Positions 16,013-26,736 of a stretch of DNA of 64,000 bases are shown one piece after another. Below the pieces are notes generated by a model. That model searched no databases and was not told where the DNA came from. It saw nothing but the letters and a program-made list of their open reading frames with translations. This stretch comes from Enterovibrio sp045679545. Its GTDB lineage: Bacteria > Pseudomonadota > Gammaproteobacteria > Enterobacterales > Vibrionaceae. The stretch covers positions 124,001-188,000 of the forward strand of contig NZ_CP166195.1 in NCBI RefSeq assembly GCF_045679545.1. Direction: 5' to 3'. Positions within the stretch are counted from its first letter, which is position 1. Each line of letters starts with the position of its first letter. The position numbers were made by a program, and so were the translations under genes.

Positions 16013-19000
16013 TCAAATCTGCTGATTAAATGCGTTCTGAGGGGCAGGAAATTCAGTATGATTTATCACTGAACTGGTCGTGATGTTGCCAACGAATGGC
16101 CCCTGCATATTGTTGAAATCAAACGACGGTAAAAAACGGGTATTGGCCTTGACCTGATTGCCCATCACCACCGCACGGAAACCACGAAGTACGACGGTGG
16201 CATGTTGCCCAATTTCATCAGGAACAAAGCCCACATGCTCAACATAATTGTTGTTGAAGAACACGCGTTCAAAACGAATATGGAAGTTATCTATCAAGGA
16301 ATTGGAGAGAATTTCCACCACAGTGTCAGCCCCTCGACCCAAAAATTTGTTGTTGCTGATCTGGGCGGAATAGCCAATGCGCAGTGCCGTTGCCCCCAAA
16401 GGGAAGGCAATTTCGATCAACCCTTGCATCAGCAAGGCTCTGTCTTCCAATGTCCGCTCTCGCGTTAACAAATCGGAATAAGAGACCAGATTACTTTCGA
16501 TGCGCGCTTCCAGCACGAAAAGTGCGCCAATTCCCACGGTGCGAGCGGGGTTGACCTTTTCATCTTTGCTCACGCCCGTGTTCAAAACCTCGTTAGATTC
16601 CACATGACATTCGCCAAGCTGAAAGATGCACGCAATGGACGACGCCAGTACGTTCTTACCTTCTGCACCGACATAATTGAGCCGATTGCCAATAATGGCG
16701 GCACGCGCCAAACACAGCGCGACGAAAATCCCACCGTTGCGGCAATTGCTAATTTGGTTGTTGGCGATATCCACCCTGACGCAGCGCTCGCAAAGTACCG
16801 CCGCGCCGCCATCCGCAATGTGGTTATTCTGCACTTGAATGTCTTCACTTTGGCTGGCAAATACGCCGATGGTGCAGCCCGATAGGGTGTTGTCGTCCAC
16901 ATTGACCACGGTGCATTCCGAGAGAGACACGGCAAGTTCGTCACCAGAATCCCCGGCAAAATCATTGTTTTTTATCCGCAGCCCTGCGACCTGCTCTGCC
17001 ACAATGTTGCCGGTACAACCTTGAATCCAATTCTGCGCAACGGTGATCCCGCCAGTGAACATTTCATCGTCGCCACCTAACAAAATGGCAATCTGAGATT
17101 CAATCTGTTCTTGGGTTTGTATGCGATTACGTTCAATTAACGCACCCAATCCACGCACCATGATGCCAGTGCTGTCTTCAGCGGCGAGCATGATTTGGTT
17201 TTCTGATACCACGCCAAACGCACAGGCACTTTCTATCGCGACGGCTTCTTGATTGCTTTGCAATCGCCCTAACACAATTCGGTTTCCCATCACTGTGCTG
17301 TATGATGCTGTGGAGAACGAGCGACCCAGTGGCTGGTTATTGATCACCACGCCGCGCACATAGCCTTGAATATCATTGCCATGCACCTGTACTCGTCCCG
17401 TCAGACGCGCAACGCCGACGCCGACGATACCGCTTTCCTGCCCTTCTTTGTCGACATGGGCGTTGATTTGGTTGTTTTCAATCACCAGATCTTCGCCGCC
17501 ATCGTCCATCCAAACGCCAATTTGAGTGCCTGACAGTGAACATTGCGCCACGCGGACGCGCTCGCAATCAAATAGACCAACAGCAGGGTTATCGGTTGGC
17601 ACGGCATTCTCTCGGGTCGAGATCACTCGACAATCTTCAATCAAGCTGTCTTGCACGTGACGAAACACCATCACGCCTTGCGGCTTTTCGCTGCTTAAAC
17701 CCGTTAAAACAGAAATCATGGTGACATGAATGCCCGACAAGGTTTCTTCTTGTTCGCCGCTGACAAGCAGCGCGGCATCATTGCCAAGGTGACGAATTTG
17801 CGCACCATGAGATTCACCGTGCAAGGTGACATTGGGATAACGAATACGAAGCGGACGACGGATGACATGCACGCCCACTTTTAAGCAGACACAGCCCCCA
17901 AATTCTGGTGACAAGCTATCTAATGCGGTTTGAATATCTTCGCCCGGACGCACCACCACGGTACAACAGCCCGTCACACCTATTGGATCTCGACAATCTT
18001 GAAAAACCGGGGCGACAAACTCACCATTTAACGCATCGATCACCGCTAAGCGGCAGCGATGATGATGAAAAGCTTGTGGCGGCGCATTGGTCAGTGTTTC
18101 AACTGAACTGTCGGCATAGCGGGTGACAAAACTCCAATTGTCACCAATATGGTATTCCCCTGCCCCTGCATCGCGGGACAAGGTCACTTCGACCCCATCT
18201 TCGAGTGCGATAAACACACCTTCAGGGACGGCAATTAAACCGTCACTGGCTGGTGCATCAAGATTGGTGATTTCATTGCCATCGGTATCGAGTACCACAC
18301 CAAACTGGTCCCAACGACGAAGAATAGGATGAAGGGTTTGGTTAGCCGCTGTCGAGGCGGGAACCAATACAATTTCCCCCGCTGCGAGCGGATTTTCCAG
18401 CACCACGGTATTGGCAGCGTCATTGACTGAAAGAATACGCACCATGGTGCCGGGCAGGCCTTCCAACACGCGCACATCGTCGGTAATTTCAGCCCAATCG
18501 CCTGCACTGAAACGCAGATAATCGTCTTTGGCGACTTGCTCAAGGGTCAGGGTGTTGTTGGCAGGTTGCGCCAATATTCGCCCAGCGAATGCGCCGTTTA
18601 CCCGCGACCATTTCATTAAGGGCAAACCCGCTTCATTCACATCATGAACCGCCACCATGTAGGTGCGATTTTCTAGCCCTCGATAGCCGCCCTCTGGCGG
18701 CAGCAAGCAAGGGTCGTTGACCGCAGATGCGGGATTGGCTCGGGAAGATAATCGCCCTGAAGATGGCGCAATAAACGCGTCCCAACCTTCAATGTCTTCA
18801 TCGTCAGTATTACACGTCACGCCATCACCGACAGGGCCAAACAATCGCACTTGCCATACGGTTTGCATGCGAGCGCTGGTATCGACGCCAATCGCCGGAT
18901 CAACTAAATCGGGGGCTTCCAAAAACGTGACCGGACGTTTCCACACATCGAGATAGGCCAGATACCGTCCGTCTTCAGGCTGTATTCCCGGGTCGGCGCT

Positions 19001-19366
19001 AGTCAGCATCGGTCGATAAGGCTGATCATCAAAGGGGATCGGCATCTCACTGTGCAGTTCTTCAAGGGGCAATGAAAAGTGATGCTCATCGTAGCCAAAG
19101 CTCTCAGCTAACAAGCCATCGACATAATATCGCCCCGGATGAATCAGCAAACTGCCTGCTACCACATCCAATCGAAAGCTGTCTGGAAGGTGGGCGGGAT
19201 AGCCACAGAAGCCCGCTAAATCAATAGTTTCAGCACGAAAGCGGCGATCTATCATGGCCGCCGCTTCATTCAGCGGCGTGTCGGAGACCACCCTGCCTTG
19301 CATCGACACCAATTCGGCGTAATTGTGGCGTGGGTCAAAGGTCTTTCCTGAAATATCTACAGCCAT
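16013..19366 (-). CDS. Large right-handed beta-helix protein, candidate eCIS tailspike
   Basis: An 1117-residue protein starting MAVDISGKTFDPRHNY. AAGGAGAG immediately precedes the ATG at 19366, so an upstream in-frame TTG is rejected. The first 450 residues form a distinct domain (I recall DUF6519 for this opening, not verified). From about residue 470 (VVVRPGEDIQTALDSL) to about 1060 the sequence shows repeated short strands with Asn/Gly/Val turns such as VIENNQINA, VSENQIML and IKNNDFAG, the pattern of parallel beta-helix (PbH1) repeats seen in tailspikes. No Afp13-like fibre gene is present, so this may be the receptor-binding appendage. Enzymatic activity towards glycans is possible but no catalytic residues were assigned. 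Confidence 0.8.
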   Translation of the reverse strand: MAVDISGKTFDPRHNYAELVSMQGRVVSDTPLNEAAAMIDRRFRAETIDLAGFCGYPAHLPDSFRLDVVAGSLLIHPGRYYVDGLLAESFGYDEHHFSLPLEELHSEMPIPFDDQPYRPMLTSADPGIQPEDGRYLAYLDVWKRPVTFLEAPDLVDPAIGVDTSARMQTVWQVRLFGPVGDGVTCNTDDEDIEGWDAFIAPSSGRLSSRANPASAVNDPCLLPPEGGYRGLENRTYMVAVHDVNEAGLPLMKWSRVNGAFAGRILAQPANNTLTLEQVAKDDYLRFSAGDWAEITDDVRVLEGLPGTMVRILSVNDAANTVVLENPLAAGEIVLVPASTAANQTLHPILRRWDQFGVVLDTDGNEITNLDAPASDGLIAVPEGVFIALEDGVEVTLSRDAGAGEYHIGDNWSFVTRYADSSVETLTNAPPQAFHHHRCRLAVIDALNGEFVAPVFQDCRDPIGVTGCCTVVVRPGEDIQTALDSLSPEFGGCVCLKVGVHVIRRPLRIRYPNVTLHGESHGAQIRHLGNDAALLVSGEQEETLSGIHVTMISVLTGLSSEKPQGVMVFRHVQDSLIEDCRVISTRENAVPTDNPAVGLFDCERVRVAQCSLSGTQIGVWMDDGGEDLVIENNQINAHVDKEGQESGIVGVGVARLTGRVQVHGNDIQGYVRGVVINNQPLGRSFSTASYSTVMGNRIVLGRLQSNQEAVAIESACAFGVVSENQIMLAAEDSTGIMVRGLGALIERNRIQTQEQIESQIAILLGGDDEMFTGGITVAQNWIQGCTGNIVAEQVAGLRIKNNDFAGDSGDELAVSLSECTVVNVDDNTLSGCTIGVFASQSEDIQVQNNHIADGGAAVLCERCVRVDIANNQISNCRNGGIFVALCLARAAIIGNRLNYVGAEGKNVLASSIACIFQLGECHVESNEVLNTGVSKDEKVNPARTVGIGALFVLEARIESNLVSYSDLLTRERTLEDRALLMQGLIEIAFPLGATALRIGYSAQISNNKFLGRGADTVVEILSNSLIDNFHIRFERVFFNNNYVEHVGFVPDEIGQHATVVLRGFRAVVMGNQVKANTRFLPSFDFNNMQGPFVGNITTSSVINHTEFPAPQNAFNQQI

Positions 19367-19377
19367 GGAACTCTCCT

Positions 19378-21462
19378 TCAAGTCACATAGATCAAACCGG
19401 CATCGAGCCCGATGGGTAAGAATTCATTGAGACGAAACAGCAGCGCATCATGCCGCTGCGGCTGATAAAGATGGTGATACACACCCATTTCGCTGCCACT
19501 GTCTGCACCTCGTAATATTTCGGTTGGCGCAGAAAGCAGTAACTGCCCGTAAGCGGGGTCGCCATAACGGGTAGAGGTAAACGCAGGCACGACACGCGCC
19601 CGAACACCATGAAGAATATGTTCGCGTTCGGCATCAGTGAGCGAGGGGTTGCGCGCTTCGGCTTTTTCGATAGCGTTTGACCCTGCGAACTGCGGCTGAC
19701 AACGATGCTGACGCGGTACACGAGAAAAGGGAGGGATATAAGAAAAACGGGCGCATCCGGTTTGTCGTTGTAATGCCCAAACCGGTGATGTCCACGCATC
19801 CCCTTCGCCAAGTGCGGCGTCGAGAATGGAATTTGATATCAGTGGAAAAGACCGCGCAGCTATTTTGCCAATGACCGTGGTTTCACACAGAGTCAGCACA
19901 CCGCCATGACTGATTTCATCAAGGGCTGAAAAGGCGACATGGTTATGTGAAGTGGCATCGACAATGCTGTCTTTCACCGACACTGACGCCCCTTCTACCG
20001 TGCGAATTGCACCGACGATGCTGTTTTCAATTTCCACGGTAACATTGGGGATTTCAACCAGCAGCGACGCCGCATTAGGCAGCATCGGCTGTCGGTTTAT
20101 CGACAAAGCGTGTCCAGGCACTAAAGTGACGTTTCGAAGCACTAAGCGACGTAATTGGTTGTCGCCGGTATCAGGCACCACCAGCCTTCCACCAAACACC
20201 ACCAACCCATCAATGATCACTTCGGATTCCGCGCCACCGACCACGGTAAAATCACCACCTTCGAGATCGATAAATACGCGGTGTCCGTCTGCGGCGCGCA
20301 GCGACACCGTTTGATCGGTATTCACCGAAATGTCAGGCGATACAGCAAATCGATGCGACACGCCAATTTCAACCACACCACCGGATTCCACATTGCCCAG
20401 TGCGGCTTGAATATCGCCGCCTGCGCCGACACTGTGCAAATTAGCGGAATGGCTAATAAAGCCTTCGCTGCGAGAATAAGCCCCGCCTCCAATATCGGTG
20501 CATGCACCATAGTGGAATGTCACTTCCACGGTTTCTGGCTCAACCATGCTAGCAGGAAACGATAAGCGCCCAAGTTCGGGGTCGACCGAGATTCTGTCTA
20601 CGGGCGAATGCGCCCAGTCTGCGCCATCATCACTGAGGTTACAGATCTGCAATTGATTGGCGGTTTGCATAATGCCATTAACCACCACAGTGAACGCGTG
20701 AGGATAAAAACCGTCGAGCCGATTTGCTGCAATGCCTCGGCGCAACAGCGGCACAGGCAGATTTTCCTCGCGAGCCAAATGGTTAATATCAGGCTCAGTT
20801 TGAGGCTCATTGAACAACGGAGCATTGAACCCCATCGGCTGGAACAGATATCGTCGCGCTGCCAAACGAAACGCAGGCGTTAACGATTGACGGTAATGAC
20901 GCAATCGCCACAAGAATATGCCGACATGCTGGAAATGATGTTTCCCTTCACCTTGGCTGATCCGCCCTGTCGCCATCGTGTAGCTGGCGGTATCAAATGG
21001 CGTGTTGATAGCTTCACACTTCGCACTGTCTCTGACATTCAAGGTGTAATGATTATCAGGACGCGGCGCGGCAAGATGTTCTGGTCGGGCGAGCAGTTGG
21101 AAGAACTCCACCACTTTGGCAGGCCAGCGCGTGGTATCAGATGCTAATTGTTCCAGCGCTAACGCCACACCGCGGCGTCGGGTTAAGCGAATTTGATTGG
21201 CGGCGGCTGCGCGTTGACTCACGCCCGGAATATTTGGCCCGTAACGATAACCCACCAACTCACCAATGTAAGGCGCAGCCCATTCATCACAGGTTTCAAT
21301 AAACTGGTTATCATAGAGGCGATCGGCATCGTTTTTCACGATCGCCGCTTGCTCGGCGAGAATTTCCATTAAGGCTTTGAGGGGAAACCCCTGTGCTTCA
21401 TCGCGTTTGCGATAAACTTCTGGCAAGAGTTGATAGAGCGCGTCAGGTGACAAGCTGTTCAT
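19378..21462 (-). CDS. Phage tail gpI-like baseplate protein with beta-helix extension
   Basis: A 694-residue protein. Residues 1-140 match the P2 gpI / tail-protein pattern of eCIS and phage loci (LYQLLPEVYRKRD, then ETCDEWAAPYIGELVGYR and RRRGVALALEQLA). The remainder contains an Ig-like segment and, at about 350-560, a beta-helix-like stretch with repeated VxVxxSIV-type strands. Such proteins sit at the baseplate edge and attach fibres or spikes. Its start overlaps the upstream baseplate gene by ATGA, and the beta-helix gene begins 11 bases after its stop, consistent with joint production. Confidence 0.8.
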   Translation of the reverse strand: MNSLSPDALYQLLPEVYRKRDEAQGFPLKALMEILAEQAAIVKNDADRLYDNQFIETCDEWAAPYIGELVGYRYGPNIPGVSQRAAAANQIRLTRRRGVALALEQLASDTTRWPAKVVEFFQLLARPEHLAAPRPDNHYTLNVRDSAKCEAINTPFDTASYTMATGRISQGEGKHHFQHVGIFLWRLRHYRQSLTPAFRLAARRYLFQPMGFNAPLFNEPQTEPDINHLAREENLPVPLLRRGIAANRLDGFYPHAFTVVVNGIMQTANQLQICNLSDDGADWAHSPVDRISVDPELGRLSFPASMVEPETVEVTFHYGACTDIGGGAYSRSEGFISHSANLHSVGAGGDIQAALGNVESGGVVEIGVSHRFAVSPDISVNTDQTVSLRAADGHRVFIDLEGGDFTVVGGAESEVIIDGLVVFGGRLVVPDTGDNQLRRLVLRNVTLVPGHALSINRQPMLPNAASLLVEIPNVTVEIENSIVGAIRTVEGASVSVKDSIVDATSHNHVAFSALDEISHGGVLTLCETTVIGKIAARSFPLISNSILDAALGEGDAWTSPVWALQRQTGCARFSYIPPFSRVPRQHRCQPQFAGSNAIEKAEARNPSLTDAEREHILHGVRARVVPAFTSTRYGDPAYGQLLLSAPTEILRGADSGSEMGVYHHLYQPQRHDALLFRLNEFLPIGLDAGLIYVT

Positions 21463-24215
21463 ACGCTGACCTCCAGAAAATCGAGCGGCCCAGGATGCAA
21501 ACTCAGCACTGATGCGCCCAGCACTTCGGTATCAACGCCGCTACCCATCACCTCAGCATTCGCTGCCGCGAGACCATCGTGGCGTGTAGGGATCTCGCCC
21601 GTGTATAAACGTTCAATCACCACCGCGTCGATTCCCGCCACATCGTGCAACAGCGCAATAATTTCACTGGCAAAAACAGGCTGACCAAAACGGCGAGCGT
21701 CAAACGACAATGCCGCACGCAATACAGCTTCGGCACTCTCACTCACTTCATCGGGGAGATAATCAGGATGGACTTGAAGACGCACACCGAGCTTAAAAAA
21801 GCGCTGGCGATAACTTCGTAAAATAAAGCGTGCAAACGGGTCGCCGGCTGCGGTCAACGCTTCCGTTAAGCTGCTGTGCAACGCACTGCCCTCTGGCACT
21901 TGCGCCCCTTCTTCTGCTGCTACAGTGACCACCACTTGTGGCCCACCAGAAAGATGCAACCACTGCGCACTGGCTTTGGCAATGCCGCCATAACCTTGGG
22001 AGAAGTCGGCGTAATCCGTTAAAGAAACCACGCGTCCCAAGGTGCGACAGGACAAAGGTGCGCTGCGTTTTATCGCATCACGCCCTTCGGGATCCGCACC
22101 GCCGTCGGCATCGAGCAAATTATCGACCGCCTGAACACCAAGCGGCTGCGACATCAATAAATTGAGTTGCCCGGCTTTTACTCGCCCAATCAAACCATGA
22201 GTTTTACGGTAACTGGCGCGAATGTTTTGCTGACCTTTACCCGGCATCGCGCCTTTCACGCCATCGCCAAAGGTGATGTGACTGTAACCTTGTTCATCAA
22301 CACGCATCGAATACACGCGATCAGCGGGTTGCGTGCTCAAAAAGTTCGCCACCGGATGCCACAGGATTTGATTAACTCTAATTTCTAGCGTGGGTTTCAC
22401 GCCCGTTGGCGTCGCCGCGGGCACAAAGGTTTGTGGCGCTTGGCGGGTAGTAAAAGAAGCATGGGGCAAAGCCGCGCCATCACCCAAGACTTCCACCACC
22501 GATTCACCTTGAGTGGCTTGTGCAACATTGGCAGCAATACGCAGGCTTTGTGGGAAGTAAGCTGCGCCTAAAGGTTCAGTCAGAGTGAGCGATGTGCCCG
22601 CACCGGCCGACAGTTCATGGTTAACAGACTGCACAATGCGCGTGGCAATGACAGGCATCTCGCCTGAGCCTTTAGCCAGTCCGTTGAGAATCACTTTGCG
22701 CCCTTCTTCTAGGCCGGGAAACCAGCCATTAAGCTGAACGGAAACCGTGTCAGCATCCAAGGGGGAAGTGATCGGCGGTTCCGCCAAGGTTAAAAACTCA
22801 CTGGCAGCAAACACGGTAGTCTGTCTAATGGAGAACTCGCCAAAATCCTCGTTTCGATCCAACGCCAAGCGGCTACTTTTACCGGTAACAGCAAAAAATG
22901 AAGCCGCGACCTCGGCAGTGTCTGTGACCTGATAACGCGCCCATGTGTCGCCATCACGAATAACAACCTCACTGTCATTGGCGATTTCTGCTATCTGCCG
23001 TTCAAGGTAAACATGATTAGCGCCGTCTCTCATCAAAGATAACGTACCTTCATCGGCCCATGTTGCGGCAGTCTTGCCCGCGTATGGACCCGGTTCAAGG
23101 CTTTCTACCACCACATCGCTGCCGTCCACGCTGTAAACTGGCACCATGCCCGTCAACGAATGATGAAGGCTGCTCAAGGGCGGTGCGGCGTGACCAAAAA
23201 TGGCGGCTGACGCACGAAAAACCAGCACGGTTGTGTTGCTCTGGCTCGCCGCTTCCAAAGGGGCGAAAAAGGCATTTTCTGACAACTCAGCATCCGCCAA
23301 TACCGTGACCAGTTCTGAAGTACCAAGGGTGTGATCCAGCTTTTCTGCCAACGCACCAGACACCGTGGTGGAAAAGCTGCTTGATGCAGAAAATCCTATT
23401 TCTGAAGCAGGATCCGAAGCAGGTTCAGAAATCGGCTCCGTGCCGATTGGCGATACCGTTACCCATGTCAGATCTTTCGCGTCAGGGTCTTGGGCGATAT
23501 TCGCCAACACCGGATCGACTGCATTGACCACAGCAAAAACTGGCGTGCCGTCGTCGGCAATAAAATAGACCCCATCGCCCGCTTTCAGCTTGGTATTGGT
23601 GCCCCAAAACGGCAGTTGCGTCGTCGAAGCCGTTAACGGATGGGGCGCCGTCAGTTTTGGACGAATGGCATTCCATTCCGCGCGAGCCAAGAGATCATCA
23701 AGGGTTTCATAAATAACGGGCGTTTCATCCTGCCCCGGCGTGCTTTGTATTTTGGTGCCTGCTGGGACAGTAATACGCTCAGGAATGCCTGCGCCCGCGG
23801 CAATGTTAAACGACAGATCGGCACTGGCTGCCGCGCCGGGATGGGGAATGTAATCAATCAATATCGCCATTTCATGCAGCGATTGGGGCAGTTGCGCGGT
23901 GCGCACATAGGCTTCGTTAAGCCACATTTCATTGTAGAAAGTCAGCACGTCACAACTGGCTGCCCAAGCCTCTAACAACGCCAGAGTAAAATCTTCCCCT
24001 TCTCGTGTGGTTAATGTACCGAGTGCGCCGTATTGCGATGAAGAAAGCCTCGCCACCATGCTTTGATAGAAATCTTGGTGGCTACCTGCGCGAAAACTAA
24101 TTCGAGGTAAGCCCGCTGTGTTATCAGGCGCTTGCGGCGTCAGTACGCGAGTGCCATTACACGCGCCACAATGTGACTCTTCTTGTGAGCGAGCATTTAA
24201 CAGAGAATCGACCAT
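21459..24215 (-). CDS. Baseplate J-like wedge protein 2 (Afp12/Pvc12-like)
   Basis: A 918-residue protein of the putative baseplate assembly / gpJ family, the wedge component that triggers sheath contraction. The N-terminal part has a CGACNG motif and the recognisable FYQSMVARLSSSQYGALGTL and LALLEAWAASCDVLTFYNE segments. The C-terminal 250 residues carry the J-like module (ITFGDGVKGAMPGKGQQN, then RAALSFDARRFGQPVFASEIIALLHDV split by turns). It starts one base after the stop of the preceding baseplate gene, indicating translational coupling. Numbering against Afp11/12 is by analogy. Confidence 0.85.
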   Translation of the reverse strand: MVDSLLNARSQEESHCGACNGTRVLTPQAPDNTAGLPRISFRAGSHQDFYQSMVARLSSSQYGALGTLTTREGEDFTLALLEAWAASCDVLTFYNEMWLNEAYVRTAQLPQSLHEMAILIDYIPHPGAAASADLSFNIAAGAGIPERITVPAGTKIQSTPGQDETPVIYETLDDLLARAEWNAIRPKLTAPHPLTASTTQLPFWGTNTKLKAGDGVYFIADDGTPVFAVVNAVDPVLANIAQDPDAKDLTWVTVSPIGTEPISEPASDPASEIGFSASSSFSTTVSGALAEKLDHTLGTSELVTVLADAELSENAFFAPLEAASQSNTTVLVFRASAAIFGHAAPPLSSLHHSLTGMVPVYSVDGSDVVVESLEPGPYAGKTAATWADEGTLSLMRDGANHVYLERQIAEIANDSEVVIRDGDTWARYQVTDTAEVAASFFAVTGKSSRLALDRNEDFGEFSIRQTTVFAASEFLTLAEPPITSPLDADTVSVQLNGWFPGLEEGRKVILNGLAKGSGEMPVIATRIVQSVNHELSAGAGTSLTLTEPLGAAYFPQSLRIAANVAQATQGESVVEVLGDGAALPHASFTTRQAPQTFVPAATPTGVKPTLEIRVNQILWHPVANFLSTQPADRVYSMRVDEQGYSHITFGDGVKGAMPGKGQQNIRASYRKTHGLIGRVKAGQLNLLMSQPLGVQAVDNLLDADGGADPEGRDAIKRSAPLSCRTLGRVVSLTDYADFSQGYGGIAKASAQWLHLSGGPQVVVTVAAEEGAQVPEGSALHSSLTEALTAAGDPFARFILRSYRQRFFKLGVRLQVHPDYLPDEVSESAEAVLRAALSFDARRFGQPVFASEIIALLHDVAGIDAVVIERLYTGEIPTRHDGLAAANAEVMGSGVDTEVLGASVLSLHPGPLDFLEVSV

Positions 24216-24216
24216 G

Positions 24217-26736
24217 TCAGCGCCCTCCTTCTAAGTCGAGCAAAAACACACCGTTGCCCGGATGGCTGGCGTCGTTGTCTACTCGCGCAATTTCGGTGCG
24301 ACCGAACAGGAGTTTTCGCCCTGCCAGCCCACTGGTTCGTGGGTCGCCAAAACGACGAAAACGGGTCGCTTTGGCGGCGATCACCCCTTCTACGTTTTGT
24401 GCTGCCGCTAACATGGGCGACAGGTGCAAGATTTGTCCTGCGCGGAACTGATCGGGATGAAGTAGCCCCAGTGCACCATTAGCTTGTCGCTGAGGAGAAA
24501 AAATCGTCAATAAGCGCTGGCGAACATGAGATTTAGACGCATTGGGCGCGACACAAACATGCAGCGTAATTTCCAGCGGCACATAAACGGGCGTGGACAC
24601 GGCGACATCATGGGCGGCAAGACGGAATGTTTCGTAATGACCGCGTAACTGCGTGCGCTGATCTTCGGTGACACCAATGCGCCCTTTTGGGTCGGGCAAT
24701 GCAAACGTGGTGATCCAACTGCCCGTGTGCACATAGGCACAACTCACGTCTTGCACCCATTCCACGCGGCGTCCAAGGGTTTGATAATCTTCTCGAGTGA
24801 CGGCTCGCTCTTGCGTTTTGAACAAGAACGGTGCGCGCTTACGAATGGCGGCATTGGTTTCTCGGTTTCGCCCTCCTGCGCCCGCCGTGATGTTTCTCAC
24901 TTCAATCACTTCAGGCAGGTTTATCGCTAAGTGATGCAGCTTATCTGGCCCAATATGTCCCGACGTGCCCAAGCCCACACGATAACGGGCGCTAAATGCG
25001 GTGCCGGAAAGTGGACGACGGCCAAACTGATTATCGCCAAACCGCAGTGAGGCACTGTTGTCGCGTTCAATTTCAGCGGTGAACACACGCGCGCTGGCAT
25101 CACTGGCTAACAAATCTGCGACCGGCTCATAAGGCAACACTTCAACACCATCATCACCATCGAGTTCAATACAAGGATACGTCGCGTTTGGCTCAGGGGT
25201 ACGCAACGCTTCTGAGGCCGGTACGCCTGATGCATAATTTGGTGCGAAGGTCAGTGGTGATTGAGCGAGTTTGGGTCGAAATGCAGGCATGATCATTTCT
25301 GCCTGTTCTTGATCGCATTGACTATCAGCGCAAGTCACGCCGTGATTCTGACCTGATTCAAAGCCTTTGCCCGCCGCCCAACTGAGCCATGGTGACGGCA
25401 CTTGGCCGAGATTTTCGTCATCCTGTGTGTGTCCGTGATCGACGAGTATCAAATTGCCACGAACGACACTGACAGGCTCAATGTATTGCCTTCCTTCTTC
25501 AATCGAGGTTTCTGACGATATGCAGACAGGGAAACGCAAGGCATCACGTTCATGCCATACGATTTCGGTGATCAAATCGCCCGTAATGGGGTCAGTCAAC
25601 GGCGTGTTAGCGGCGTCAAATGCGCGTACCTCTGTCAACAACACGACTTGGCGACGGTCTAAAAGTCGGTCGGCTTGATTGCCTGTTTTCGCGCCGGTGA
25701 TTTCTTCCATCGCGACATACATGCCTTGGCTGAGATTCGGCAGATGCCCTGACAACGTCGCACTCGTTGACCCTTTGGCGAGATGGCACCGGGCGTTACT
25801 CCAAGTATAAAATTCCATTTCATTGTGTGCGGCAAACAAGGCTGGCACATCATGACAGGTTTCGTACACCGCGGCGCTTTGAGCCAGTAACGCATTGTTT
25901 CTGGCAAAGGTGATCGGCTGCTCGCTCAGCCTTGTACACACTGCTGCGCCTTGTGGGATCACCGCTGTGCTTGGCGCAATGGGCAGCACGTCAGCCGACA
26001 CGGCAAAGTGACAAAAACATCGCGCGTTGCAGCCTTCATCCACGGAATAATCCAACAATCGTGTTAACCGCTTCAGTGAAATACGCGAACGCGCACGGTT
26101 GAGATACGCTTCGGTTTGGGCGGCATCTTGTTGGTAGGCCAATTGATCGGCGGTGTACGCGAGAATATCGACAATGGCGGTAGAAAGGTCGGCAGGATGC
26201 CCAGTGGCAAAAGCGGGAGCAACAATGGCCATGCGATCGAGCATCATGCGGCGAAACGAAAGATAATCACGCGCGGTGTAATCTATTTCTGTCTCTGGTT
26301 CAGGTGGCGCTTCGCACTCGCAATCACTCAAACAATCAAACGCTGTGGGGCACTCTACCTTGAACGAAAATGTAATGGATGCCAGAACGGGGTCTATCTC
26401 GGGCGGCGGCGCAGGGTTTAAAGTGCTGGTGACAATATTGAGCATATAGGGGCCGAAATCGCCCGGTTGTGCAAGTTCAATCACCACCACGTTTTGCTGT
26501 CCGCCCAGCCCCATGGTGACAGCGACTATCTCAACGGCGGCGTCGCCTTCAATGCGAATATTGTCTTCTGTATAAACCACCGCGCCGGGGTCGTTAACGA
26601 GGTGAAGATGCAAGAAGCGCTGACGATCCGCGGAATTCACCGCTTCCAAATCCAACACTTCGACGAAGTCGATACCGTTGAATGCACTGTTGCGCACCGC
26701 TTCTCTGCGTCGTTGATCACAGCAAAAATAAATCAT
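24217..26736 (-). CDS. Baseplate J-like wedge protein 1 (Afp11/Pvc11-like)
   Basis: An 839-residue baseplate wedge protein. It contains the same module order as the following gene: an N-terminal region with ETEIDYTARDYLSFRRMM-type sequence, a middle domain, and a J-like C-terminus with SLRFGDNQFGRRPLSGT and VRNITAGAGGRNRETNAAIRKRAP. A cysteine cluster (CLSDCECEAP) near residue 135 is unusual. Its ATG overlaps the gp25-like stop by 4 bases. Confidence 0.87.
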   Translation of the reverse strand: MIYFCCDQRRREAVRNSAFNGIDFVEVLDLEAVNSADRQRFLHLHLVNDPGAVVYTEDNIRIEGDAAVEIVAVTMGLGGQQNVVVIELAQPGDFGPYMLNIVTSTLNPAPPPEIDPVLASITFSFKVECPTAFDCLSDCECEAPPEPETEIDYTARDYLSFRRMMLDRMAIVAPAFATGHPADLSTAIVDILAYTADQLAYQQDAAQTEAYLNRARSRISLKRLTRLLDYSVDEGCNARCFCHFAVSADVLPIAPSTAVIPQGAAVCTRLSEQPITFARNNALLAQSAAVYETCHDVPALFAAHNEMEFYTWSNARCHLAKGSTSATLSGHLPNLSQGMYVAMEEITGAKTGNQADRLLDRRQVVLLTEVRAFDAANTPLTDPITGDLITEIVWHERDALRFPVCISSETSIEEGRQYIEPVSVVRGNLILVDHGHTQDDENLGQVPSPWLSWAAGKGFESGQNHGVTCADSQCDQEQAEMIMPAFRPKLAQSPLTFAPNYASGVPASEALRTPEPNATYPCIELDGDDGVEVLPYEPVADLLASDASARVFTAEIERDNSASLRFGDNQFGRRPLSGTAFSARYRVGLGTSGHIGPDKLHHLAINLPEVIEVRNITAGAGGRNRETNAAIRKRAPFLFKTQERAVTREDYQTLGRRVEWVQDVSCAYVHTGSWITTFALPDPKGRIGVTEDQRTQLRGHYETFRLAAHDVAVSTPVYVPLEITLHVCVAPNASKSHVRQRLLTIFSPQRQANGALGLLHPDQFRAGQILHLSPMLAAAQNVEGVIAAKATRFRRFGDPRTSGLAGRKLLFGRTEIARVDNDASHPGNGVFLLDLEGGR

